A DNA stretch of 58,945 nucleotides, taken from Nephromyces sp. MM_2019. Taxonomy: Eukaryota; Apicomplexa; Aconoidasida; Nephromycida. Every line of letters starts with the position of its first letter. Position 1 is the stretch's first letter. The translations under genes and the position numbers were made by a program. Under the pieces are notes generated by a model, which made no database searches, had not been told where the DNA came from, and saw only the letters and a list, made by a program, of their open reading frames with translations. Positions 49,360 through 58,945 of the stretch are shown here, piece by piece. Location of the stretch: NCBI GenBank assembly GCA_015657535.1, contig JADHZB010001346.1, forward strand, positions 1 through 58,945. The letters run 5' to 3'.

Positions 49360-51173
49360 GAAATCCAACTTTTATCACTTTTATTTCGTCACAAAGCAGA
49401 TCTTGTTACGATCGCAGGGCTTTTACTCGAGAGTAGAACCACTAATTACATTATACGCTTTGTATCCTATGCACTGACCTTAGTAGAGCGCTTAACTGAA
49501 TGATCGTCCGAGTGTACAACTACGCACATTCTCATCATGTCTGAGTTTTTAGTCGGTCTTTATAACATTACTTCTTACTTTTCTCTCTGCCGTCTCTTGG
49601 TTCCAATGCTGCCTCCGATTAACTAAGCGAGTGCTCCACTAAGCGACCCACATTCTCATCGTGTGTGAGTTTTTAATCGTTCTTGATAACATTACTTCTT
49701 ACTTTTTTCTGTGCCGTGTTTTGGTTGCAATTCTATCTTTGGATGGTACGATGTATTTCATTCTTTGCGTCAAATTCGTTTCTACTTCTTCCTACGTCAA
49801 ACACTAGTTTATTAATCGGAGAATACAATGTGTTACTATAAAATTGTGTGGGCTCATAGAATCAAACCACCGCTTTCATGCAGGATCCCAATCTTTAATT
49901 TTATTTGCTTGCTAATTTGATTTATTTTCCGATATTTTATCCCAAGATACAGCAGCTTCTGAGCAGCATATAACTGTAGAAAAAATGCTTCATATGCGTG
50001 CGCTGCCTGAAATTTTTGGCACGCAATTCGACTCACGCGTGCGTGTGTTGTCTTTTGAATTTTCTGGATTATGAAAGTCTGACCGCTTTTTGCCCTGCCA
50101 CCACCAAGTTTGAGGAAGGATTTTTCCGGAAACTTTTTCTTCAACTAAAGGGATATTAGGTGATACTCCATGCCTAGAGTATTTACGAAAAACCAAAATC
50201 TCATAAAATATTGTCAGTACAAAAGCGTAAGCATATCGTTTTAACTAGTGTTTGAAATTATTTCATAGAAAAATTTTTAATTGGATGCCGTAATTTCTAC
50301 AGGCATAGAAGATTAATTTTTGTGAGTCATTTAGATACTCTTGAACAAATTGTGAATAGTAGAGTATGAAACATCAATTTATTTTTAAAAAAGCAGAAAA
50401 AGTAAAAATTAGTGATAAATATTGTAAAAGCAGTGTTCATGGAAAGAGGCTTGATAAATCTCTACAAAAAAATGATGTAAAGAAGTTAGGAAAGACGGAG
50501 TATCATGGGAGAATCAAGATGCTTGTTTTGGTAAATGAAACCCTGTAGATCTTATATAAGGTTAATCACTTGGCTCTGGTTGATGCAAGCTCTTTCCTTC
50601 TTTAGCATCTACAGTTTCCATAAGGTATAAAAAGGTAGCAGAAATCATCTAAACGAAAAAGGAAAACGTTACTTAAGAAAAAGTTAGATACTTCGTTTTA
50701 GGTGATAACATTAGGTATCTTTATGTTTCAAGTCCTCTGCACAGACTTGAACACCTGGAAAAAGCATAATATACTATGATTAAGACGAAGTTTTGATGCT
50801 GCAGAGGGTAGCACACACATAAGAGAGAGAATGCTCCTAGAGGTCTAGTGGTCTTCATGCTTGTAGTACCATTGAATTTGTAGAGACGAATATGAAGTTT
50901 TCTGCCAAAACTGGCAGATGACCACCTCAGAAGCATCGGCTTGAGAAGCTAGTCGAATCATAGTTAGACATGCTTAGACATGCTAGCACATCAGAAGGCA
51001 CAGCAGCATACAAAAAAAAACATGCTAACACAGCAAAACAGCAACATACATATACTAATACACACACGCCAACATACACCAACACACATACCAACGCATA
51101 AACATCAACATATAACAAGAGCACACTCAGTTACACACGCTACAGCTCGACCGCGCACGATATGCTACGTTGA

Positions 51174-51236
51174 CTAACCCTCAAGTTTTTTGCGCTACAC
51201 ACAAAAACTAACCCTCAAGTTTTTTGCGCTACACAC
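51174..51236. repeat. Perfect 29-base direct repeat, period 34
   Basis: CTAACCCTCAAGTTTTTTGC plus GCTACACAC occurs at 51174-51202 and 51208-51236. A recent tandem duplication or slippage event. Confidence 0.9.
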
Positions 51237-51577
51237 GCAGTGGGCGTGTTCCTTTTGAATTTACCGCGATCATTTTCTGTTGGTTTCCTTCACACACGCG
51301 CACACACGGCAGAGATAACATCGGCCTGATACCACCCTTTGTAACAATCATCATCCTCTGAACACCAGTTCACAGAGGCTAGTTAAAGATTTTCATACAC
51401 GCGCTCACACACCCACTCTTTGGAGGAAGAAAATTGCTTCGAATGTGTACTTTTGAACTTTTTGCTCCGTTTTTGTTAGAATAGAAAATGAAAGCAAATT
51501 ATAGTACGTTCCCCTGTCGTTTCCTCCACTCTCCAACACAAGTTTTGTAGACTTCTTCAATTAATTCACCTCCAAAG

Positions 51578-51775
51578 CACACGCTGTGACTAATAGAGCT
51601 CCTTCAGTGTATGTACACCTCTCTTCAATACATATGCCGTGATTAATAGAACTTGCTCAACGTGTGTATACCTCTCTCTAACACACACGTTGTGATTTGC
51701 AGATTTCTGTGGTGAATTTACCTTCATTAAACACACTGTGATCAATAGAATTTCTTCGGTGTTTGTACACCTCTC
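51578..51775. repeat. Degenerate tandem repeat, about 62-base unit
   Basis: Three to four copies of the order CACACGCTGTGATTAATAGA, then TTCTTCAGTGT and GTACACCTCTC. A minus ORF (51590-51814) only reflects the repeat. Confidence 0.75.
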
Positions 51776-52078
51776 GTAGGAGCTGGGACAAAAGGTCCCT
51801 GCGCTGTTTTTCATCGCTGCATTGATATTTTGGCGTTCTTTTATCGCATATCAAATGTAAGTTATTGGAGTTTGCGGCTAAAAGGGTGACGATAAGGTCT
51901 TCTGCACGTAATTAACAGGACGTTTGAGAGGTGTAGAAACGTTTGTCCTCACTCCACCCACAAAAAGAGCACTGATAAGTGTACGTACACTACTTTGAGC
52001 AATTTGCGCATTTTTTGTAGTTTTTCGCCTAGAAGGGGTTAAAGTAGGAAATACCTCTGCATATTGTCTTTTTTCCAT

Positions 52079-52150
52079 AGAATTTATTGGCGAATTTTTG
52101 AATACCTGAAAGTTGCTTGTGACGATGCGGGAAAGTGTGGTTTCCATCAA
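52079..52150 (+). CDS. Candidate exon upstream of ClpB (coding or 5' UTR)
   Basis: Acceptor ATTGTCTTTTTTCCATAG and donor CAAT|GTATGT enclose 72 bases, open as IYWRIFEYLKVACDDAGKCG in one frame. The following intron is TG-rich and ends at TTTCACAG right before the ClpB ATG. Its phase does not enter the ClpB frame: joined to 52531 it would read about 22 codons and stop. So it is either a 5' UTR exon of ClpB or part of an overlapping transcript. Confidence 0.35.
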
Positions 52151-52530
52151 TGTATGTACGTGGTGGCTTAGAAATTAATGATTAGAGGCGATTTTTAAGG
52201 TAATTAGCGTTGTGTGTGGATGTTGGTGGTTGTTTGTGTGGTTGTGCGTGGTAGTGTGTGATTGTGTATATGATGGCGTATGCTTTCCTATTTTTGCATG
52301 AGCTTTCCTATCAGTGTGTGTTTGTATGTGTGCTCTTTTTCGAAGTTGACTGCTGTAACTGTTGGAAGCCTCCTGTTGCTTGCTGTTGGCTGGATTTTTG
52401 GGAGTGCTCTTCTCATTTCTTTTGAAGAAAAAATCTGATGAATCTGCAGAGGTTTAGGTACACTGATGTAGATTTGGGTATGTGCTAATTTTGAGTTTAG
52501 TTTTTTGTTAAAAAATCCCTGATTTCACAG

Positions 52531-55500
52531 ATGAGAGGTCCCGCGCAGCTGCTATTATTCCTTTGCCTGATAGGCTGGGGGCTGTTCTCAAGCCTTGAGC
52601 CGTTTGAAGGAGTTGAAGGGAAATCTTGGTATCCCGATTTTGAAGCAAACAATGATGTTGAGGTATGTGCAGTAGCTTGTGCGTATCGATTTGCAGCAGT
52701 GCGTGTGTGTGGGTGTATGCTTGGATCAGAAAGAATGGCATACAAGACTTTGACGGAGTTATTCTTTGTATGCTCAAGTGTCTATTTCTCTGTGTGTATT
52801 AGGATTTGCTTAGTACTGTGTATGAGGAGTTGCTTAGTGCTGTATGTACAAGGATGTGCTTAGTGCTGTGTTTGAGCATATGCTTAATGCTGTGTGTGAA
52901 GGTCTGCTAAGTGCTTTATGTAAAGATCAGCTGCGTTATATGGTAACTCCTTTTATGCTGCATGTTGAGCTCATTTTTGTTCATAAGATGTGCTGAAGAA
53001 TGCACATACTGGGAGTGTAAAACGTGATTTTGCATTGGAAGGCATCGTTGTGTGTGCTTCTTTGGTGCTTTATATTACTCAGTTAAATTATGGTGTGTTT
53101 GCGTATTCTTCTCCTTTCGCAGTACGATAAAGACCAGATTCAGTTATCCTCTGGTTCTGTAGCACTACTTCGATCAGCTGCTGGCTTAGCCCTTCGCTAT
53201 CAGCATATTCAAGTCTCTCCATTTCACTTAGCACTGGCTCTGTTTGCGGAAGAGGATAGCATTGGTACATTAAATGTGTGTGTTTTTCTATTATGATATT
53301 ATGAGTTGCATATTACACTACAAGCACTGTACGCTAGGATAATAAACGTTTAGCGTGTGGTGTCTTGTTAGATCAGTTTATATGAACGTTCGCCTTTTTG
53401 TATGTGTCTTTAGTTTTCGTGTGTGTGTTTTTTTTCACCTGTATGTGCGTGTGTATATGTTTTCTTTGTGTATGTTTGTGCCTTTTTCATCTCTGTGTGC
53501 GTGCATGTGTGTCTGTTCCATCCTTGTGTATGCTTTTTTGTGCCTTTAATCTTTCTTGTTTGTTCATCCAAACAAATTTTTTCCGTGTAAATCTTCAAGC
53601 AAAAGCATATTCGTATGATCTTCCCCTATTTCTCTGAAGATAACAGTGTACGTACAGTACAAGCTTTCATACTGTTGCTGTCTCCAACCTCACAAAGTTT
53701 AGAGTTTCACTCCTCAGAAAGGCCCTATGGTGATGCTTCAAACTTGATGTGTGTGCAGGCAGCCAAGCAATCGTTAGGGCTGGAGGAAAGCGTGAGAAAC
53801 TCCTCCGTTCTCTATTACAGCAGCTGAAGAGCTTACGTCGCAATGGAAAAGTATGTGTGTTGTTTTATTGTGCGTGTGTGTATACTAATAAGAAAAATAC
53901 GCTGTGTGTTGCTTATTTTTAATTGATTGTTATTGGTTGCTTGTTTTTTTTGCGTGGGAGTTACAGTGGGCTCACAGTGTGTATTCCCATTAAACTACAG
54001 TATTTACACTGTGTGCTTGGATGTCGAATGAGTGCATATACGCTGCGTGTTTCTATGCCAAACTACTGTATATACACTCTATCCTTTCACGTCAAAATGC
54101 TGTACATACACAGTGTTTCCGGATATCAGATCTCTTTTTTTATTGAACCCTTACTATGCGCGTTTGCTCGTAGAATCCTCTTCATATCAATGAGTTGAGC
54201 ATCAGTGAGAGGCTCTTCGAGCTGCTTGGCAATGCTGCGGAGATAGGAAGGTTTGAGGGTTTGCCTCAAAGAGTTTTGTTGGTTGAGAACATCTTCAAAG
54301 CTCTTTTCCTGGATGATATACTGAGGTTTATGCTTGAAGACGCAGGTATTTCAGCGCGACTCTTCTTGAGGTAAGAAGGAATGGGTATGTGTGTATTGGT
54401 GTGTGTTAGGTTGTGTTGGGTTGTGTGCGTGTGTAAAGTGTGAAAGACTGGTGATGCTCGTCGCGTTAGATTGTGAGGCTACAGTATACTGGTTTAAGCT
54501 AACGGATGTGTGTGCGTGTGTGCGAATGGGAGAAGATAGGCAAGGATTTCTTCATGCTATAAATGATGAATGCTGAGTATGCTGCCAAGCGTGTTATTGG
54601 GCTTGTAGCTGAGTGTGTGGCTGAGTGTGCTGCTGAGTGAGCTGCTATTCGTTACTTCTCAGTACTTCTCCCTGCTCTCGACGCCTGATTGTAATGTTAG
54701 TGATGTGCTGACACACTTCCTGTGTGTGCATTTTGTGGTTTTCTATTGCTTGAGGAATCTTAAGTTTGTCGGTGTGCTGATTCTTTTCTTCGTAGTGGAT
54801 TTGGTTTCATTCTGACTGTGAGAGCTCCGTGTGTATACGATTAAAAGTTATTCTTCGCAGTATATTTCCCGTGATTTCCTCTCTGTTCGCTTCTGTATTT
54901 TTTTCTCATCTCGCACACACACATAAAAAGCTACGCGCACATATGCACACCAGTACAAGCACACACAGAGACGCACGCATGTACACTATGATATACACGT
55001 AAATACACACACAGTAATTCACACGCAAATATACATACGTATATGCACACACCAACACAAACGCTCGCAGACACACATGCGCACTAACACACACGCTCAC
55101 TCGCTCACATAAGCACTACACAGCTCACACGCACATACCCTTACACACGCTGTTTATCTTGGACATATGCGTACAGTGCAGTGAATGAATTAAAGGACAA
55201 AATAAGGGAGATTGATGATGTGGCATCAAGTAATGAGCTTGGCAGCACTAGGGATCCCCCGGAGCCAGAGACTCTGCTTGAGCAGTTTGGTGAAGATCTC
55301 ACACACACTTCAACTACACAAGACTTAAGGCCTATCATAGGCAGAGAGGATGTATTGAAGCGGCTCATGCAGGTATGATGAGATGGTTAGCTTTTCCCAA
55401 GCTTTCTTATAATTGTAAGAGATTCCTATCACTCTATGGGTTGTTAGTGAGCACGAAACAATACGCATGCAGACCCACACACACACAAATAGACAGATGC

Positions 55501-58391
55501 AGGCACACGCACTCGCAGGTACGCAGAAACGCAGACGCACAGACGTAGATACACACGCACACACACATATTTATCCATATGCGCATGCACACGCACCCGC
55601 ACATGCACCCGCACACACACCCGCACACGCACCCGCGCACACACCCGCACACGCACCCGCGCACACACCCGCACATGCACCCGCACACGCTCAGTACTCT
55701 TCTCTCAGTGTTTACAGCATCTTCTGTTTCCTTGCTTGACTGTTTCTCTATCAGTGGTCAGCAATTCTGCAACCAATCTCCTTAAAGTATAGAAGAGAGT
55801 TTTGATGTTTACATTGTTAGTGTTTATGCATATGTGTGTGTGTGTGTGAATCTCTGTCAACAGGTTTTGGCTCGAAAAGAGAGTAATAACCCTATTTTAG
55901 TTGGAGATCCGGGAGTCGGCAAGACGGCTCTAGTTCATGGATTAGCACGTCGCATTGCTCAGGTGCGTGGTGTGTGTGTGTTGGTGCATGTGTGCCGTGT
56001 GTGTTGCCTGTATGCGTGCTGTGTGTTGGATTTTGCCTGTGTGTGGTATTTGTTGTAGGTATGTTTATGTGTCTTTTGTGTGTAGTATGTACGATAGATG
56101 TGTGCTTGACTTTGTGTGCTTGTAGTTTGTGCTGTGTATGTGTTGGTGCGTGTGTATCATGTTTATGTGTGTGAGATGTGTGTGTTATATTCTGTATTAG
56201 GGTGTGGTTACATTCTATGATAATGTATGAGCACGGCTGTGTTAATTTTCTTTTGCTTCTTCATGAAGCACAAAAAGCGTGTGTGTAGATGTAAACTCAG
56301 TGTACGTGCACTGCTCCCTGATGCCTACACCGAAAACATCACTTGTTGATGTGTGTGTTGAAATTTTCGCGCTCCTAAGTATTTTAGGGATCCTCTTTGT
56401 TGTTTGCACGCACATAAACACCTCTTTTACTGTAAGTAGACATGCATATCTTGTTTAATCTACATCCACACACACGCACACACATCTATTTTCCTCTATA
56501 CCACACCACATACACGCACATGTACCTTTCCTCCTCGACACCCCTCCCGCACACGCACTCCTCCCAGTACCCCCATCTCTTTCATCATCTCTCTCTTGCT
56601 GTGGTGGTGCTGACAATTTGCGCTGTTTTCGCCACACACACACTCCTCAATTCGAGTGCATTTACACCCTTAGGGAGACGTACCTTTAGCTCTCAAGGGC
56701 TGCAAGATCATATCTCTAGATATGGCTTCTCTGGTGGCTGGGACTGCTTATAGAGGAGAGTTTGAGGCTAGGCTTAAGAAGGTTATCGAAGAAGTAGAGA
56801 AATCAAAAGGAAAAATCATCATCTTCTTGGATGAAATCCATACAGTTTTAGGAACAGGAAAGTCTGAGGGAGGAGCTGTAGATGCAGCCAATATACTGAA
56901 GCCAAAGCTCTCGAGCGGTGCTATCAGGTGTGTGTGAGTGTCTGTGGGGTGTTGGTTTCTATGGGATGTTGTGTGCGTATGCTGTTTTGGTTCGTATGGG
57001 AGGGTTATGTGTGTGTGAGGGGCTTTGGTTTGTATGGGAGGTTTTTTGTGTGCTGGTTTGATGGTTATCTAAATGCTTATGGTTTTGGGATTGTCTGTGT
57101 GTGCTGGGATGTGTGTATGAGATTTTTGGGTCGTGTGTGAAGCTTTTGGATTATTCTTGTGTGCAGCTTTTGGATTTTTTGTGCATTTAACTTTTGAATT
57201 GTCTGTGTGTATATGCGTATGACGGTGTGATGTTTCTAGGTGTGTGCCCATAGAGGAGAAGCTTGCCTTGGCTCATGTGCGTTGCATATTATTCCATTTA
57301 ATCTATCTTAACTTGTATATATGTAGTGCTTAGCTCTGTGTGTTTGCACATGGGTGTGGGGGAGGATAGGCGAGTATGTACTATTCTGGGTTGTATTTGA
57401 TATACTAGTGTGTGTTGGGAGGTGACTATGGGCCGCTGCAGCCATGTGTGTGCGAGGAGCACACACACACTCATCCTGCATACTCCAGTGCACGTACGCA
57501 CAATCCTCCTACCATATGCTCCAATGCACAAAAACGCTCATCCCGCATACCCAGGTGTGCACACAGGCACGCTCATCCCCATGCTCCCCCTCATACACTA
57601 GGAGGAACGCTGCACACAAACCTCCCTCTTCCTGCTAACACACAGAGTTATTGGAGCTACTACCTTTAATGAGTATCGAAAGCATATTGAGGCTGATGCA
57701 GCGTTTGAGAGGAGATTTCAAAAGATAGTAGTAGAAGCTCCCACACCTGATACTACCATCTCTATACTGAGAGGTATAAAAGGCGAGTTTGAAGCCCATC
57801 ATAAGCTGAGCATAACGGACGATTCACTAGTAGCTGCAGTGAAGCTTTCAGAGCGATACATACAAGGAAGAAGCCTGCCGGATAAGGCGATTGATTTGGT
57901 GTGCGAAAAATGGGTGAAAGTCTGTGTGTGTATCATGTGTGTTTAGTATATGTTTACAGCATGGTAGTATGTGTTTGCTATGTGTATCAGTGCGTGTGTG
58001 TGTGTGTGTGAAACATATGCGTTTTTATCATTTGTGTGTATTTTTGTAGCATATATATCCTCTGTGTGCGTGCAGCGCGTCTATCATATGTGTATAGTGC
58101 GTGTATCATGTGTATGTGTGTCTTTGATGTGTGCAGCATGCCTATCATGTGTGTGAATGTAGCACATCTGTCATATGTGTAGAATATTTGATTCGTAAAA
58201 CCTTCTTTTCTGCGCTATTTTCTTTATATCTTCAGCTGGATGAAGCTTGTGCAAAGTTAAGGCTAAGCTTGGATGGTAGACCTGATGTTATTGACGTTCT
58301 TGAAGAGCGAATAAATCAGAAAAAGTTGGAGATTTTATCGTTAGAATCAGCTGGAACTGAAGAATCTATGAAGAAGCAGAGTAAATTGAAG
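52531..58391 (+). CDS. clpB: ClpB/Hsp104-family AAA+ chaperone with signal peptide, 3' end beyond window
   Basis: Nine exons so far: 52531-52662, 53123-53264, 53759-53850, 54174-54370, 55177-55372, 55864-55962, 56674-56927, 57646-57898 and 58236-58391. All join in phase, giving 507 residues. It opens with a hydrophobic signal sequence ([20 protein letters not shown]), so it enters the secretory route. The Clp N domain follows ([40 protein letters not shown]). The first AAA+ module has Walker [12 protein letters not shown], pore-loop region YRGEFEARL, Walker [10 protein letters not shown], and [20 protein letters not shown] with the arginine finger. Exon 9 starts the coiled middle domain ([16 protein letters not shown]). 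ClpB disaggregates proteins using ATP. In apicomplexans a signal peptide would suit an apicoplast ClpB or a vacuole-export Hsp101; the visible part does not decide. The middle-domain remainder and second AAA+ module lie off the edge. Confidence 0.93.
52663..53122 (+). repeat. Repeat TGCTTAGTGCTGTGT in ClpB intron 1
   Basis: Within this intron, 52800-52925 carries about five copies of a 24 to 30 base unit (GTGCTTAGTGCTGTGTRTGA), sense-strand TG-rich. Confidence 0.7.
54912..55150 (+). repeat. CA-rich block at the 3' end of ClpB intron 4
   Basis: Dense CACACA/GCACAC repeats just before exon 5. The same intron begins with TG repeats (54385-54620), giving complementary arms. Confidence 0.85.
55455..55695 (+). 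repeat. CA-rich minisatellite (CACACCCGCACACGCACCCG) in ClpB intron 5
   Basis: A tandem CCCGCACACGCA-type array at 55590-55690, flanked by plain CA repeats. ORFs on both strands are translated repeat. Confidence 0.85.
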
Positions 58392-58511
58392 GTTTGCAGT
58401 TGTTTTTGCTGTGATTTTCCTGATTTTCTGTCTTTTTTTTGTCAGCTGTACAAGCTTTCAGTGTGCATACACTGCCAAGCCTTTTCCCATCTTCAACTGC
58501 TTTTTTATCAT

Positions 58512-58945
58512 CTTCAACTCATTTTTAAGTAGGCCCTTGCATGTACGAGATCATCGTGGATGTTTTTCTGCTTTTTTGGGGGTTTTTTGTGTGTTATTTG
58601 GGCCTAATGGAGCTGGATGGAAGTAATCTTCCTCGTATCTAGGCTGTGGAAGGCTGGGAAGCTTTAACTTGAGGTGTTTTTTGCGGGATTTGGGGTTCTT
58701 TTACCCTCACGGCAGACGAGGATTCATGACTAGCTGCCGGTGTATGTGTTTGATGAGAGCTCATTTGGTGGTGTGTGTTTAGAGTTCTTTCTTGCAGGCT
58801 TCTGGCGTGACTTTCATGCTGTTAGTGGAGCGCATTTGGTCGGGTGTGTGTGCCTAGACCCCTCCCTGGAGGGTTTGTATAGCGGCTCTCATGCTATGAC
58901 CATAGTACTCCCTATATGGTGTGTGTGTGTGTGTGTGTGTGTGTG
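58512..58945 (+). other. Start of ClpB intron 9, no exon seen
   Basis: TG-rich DNA ending in a pure (TG)n tract at the window edge. No continuation of the middle domain is recognised up to the end. Confidence 0.6.

Larger units (their letters stand above)
48840..52530. other. Intergenic stretch with a few coding-like minus segments
   Basis: Between the secreted-protein gene and ClpB. Minus-strand segments with protein-like composition lie at 49193-49366 (LTWATKALQVPSLRN after a TTTCTCAG acceptor) and 50060-50170 (HGVSPNIPLVEEKVSG after a CTCTAG acceptor). They are not chained. A plus-strand segment at 52079-52150 is listed separately. CA repeats occur at 51050-51140, and two tandem-repeat families follow. 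Confidence 0.45.

Noticed and set aside
55434..55690. Overlapping Cys/Gly- and His/Pro-rich ORFs on both strands
   Set aside because: Translated CA minisatellite in ClpB intron 5.
58430..58520. Next ClpB exon after TTTTTTTTGTCAG
   Set aside because: The sequence after it matches the recurring palindrome and TACAAGCTTTCA repeat seen near 53660, not the ClpB middle domain.
1..58945. CRISPR arrays, operons, bacterial or viral genes
   Set aside because: All repeats are eukaryotic-style micro- and minisatellites, and the genes have spliceosomal introns.

Overview
This is a eukaryotic nuclear window with about 37 to 38% GC by eye. Genes are cut into very short exons (16 to 250 bases) by GT-AG introns stuffed with TG/CA dinucleotide repeats. 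The set of genes (a signal-peptide ClpB/Hsp104 chaperone, mitochondrial NADP isocitrate dehydrogenase, mitochondrial BolA, a triple CCCH zinc-finger protein, a small secreted protein) and the intron-dense style fit an apicomplexan or close alveolate relative. That placement is an inference; no rRNA or species marker is visible. Most real exons are too short to show up as ORFs. I found them by pairing splice sites with frame continuity and family motifs. Most long 'Cys-Val-Cys-Val' or 'His-Thr-His-Thr' ORFs are intronic repeats. Layout: 1-8371 (minus strand) is a CCCH zinc-finger gene, with three fingers encoded in five tiny exons and a long Ser/Pro-rich tail running off the left edge. 8372-13744 is CA-repeat DNA with no gene I can assign. 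13745-18194 (minus) is a chain of ten phase-compatible microexons, function unrecognised. 18195-25800 is mostly AT-rich or repetitive, with two weak signal-peptide-like exons. 25988-29126 (minus) holds several isolated coding-like exons. 29322-32687 (minus) is a mitochondrial BolA gene, with a possible divergent plus-strand gene beginning near 32805. 35033-40384 (plus) is mitochondrial NADP-dependent isocitrate dehydrogenase in seven exons, complete. 40385-46917 is largely non-coding with repeats. 46918-48839 (plus) is a two-exon secreted protein. 52531 to past 58391 (plus) is the 5' two-thirds or less of a ClpB/Hsp104-type AAA+ chaperone with a signal peptide, cut by the right edge. Two genes are linked by mitochondrial metabolism: isocitrate dehydrogenase makes NADPH and 2-oxoglutarate, and BolA proteins work with monothiol glutaredoxins in iron-sulfur cluster delivery. 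There is no sign of an operon. A recurring feature is strand asymmetry: the sense strand of introns is TG-rich, often TG-rich near the 5' end and CA-rich near the 3' end. This predicts gene direction and may let introns fold back on themselves.
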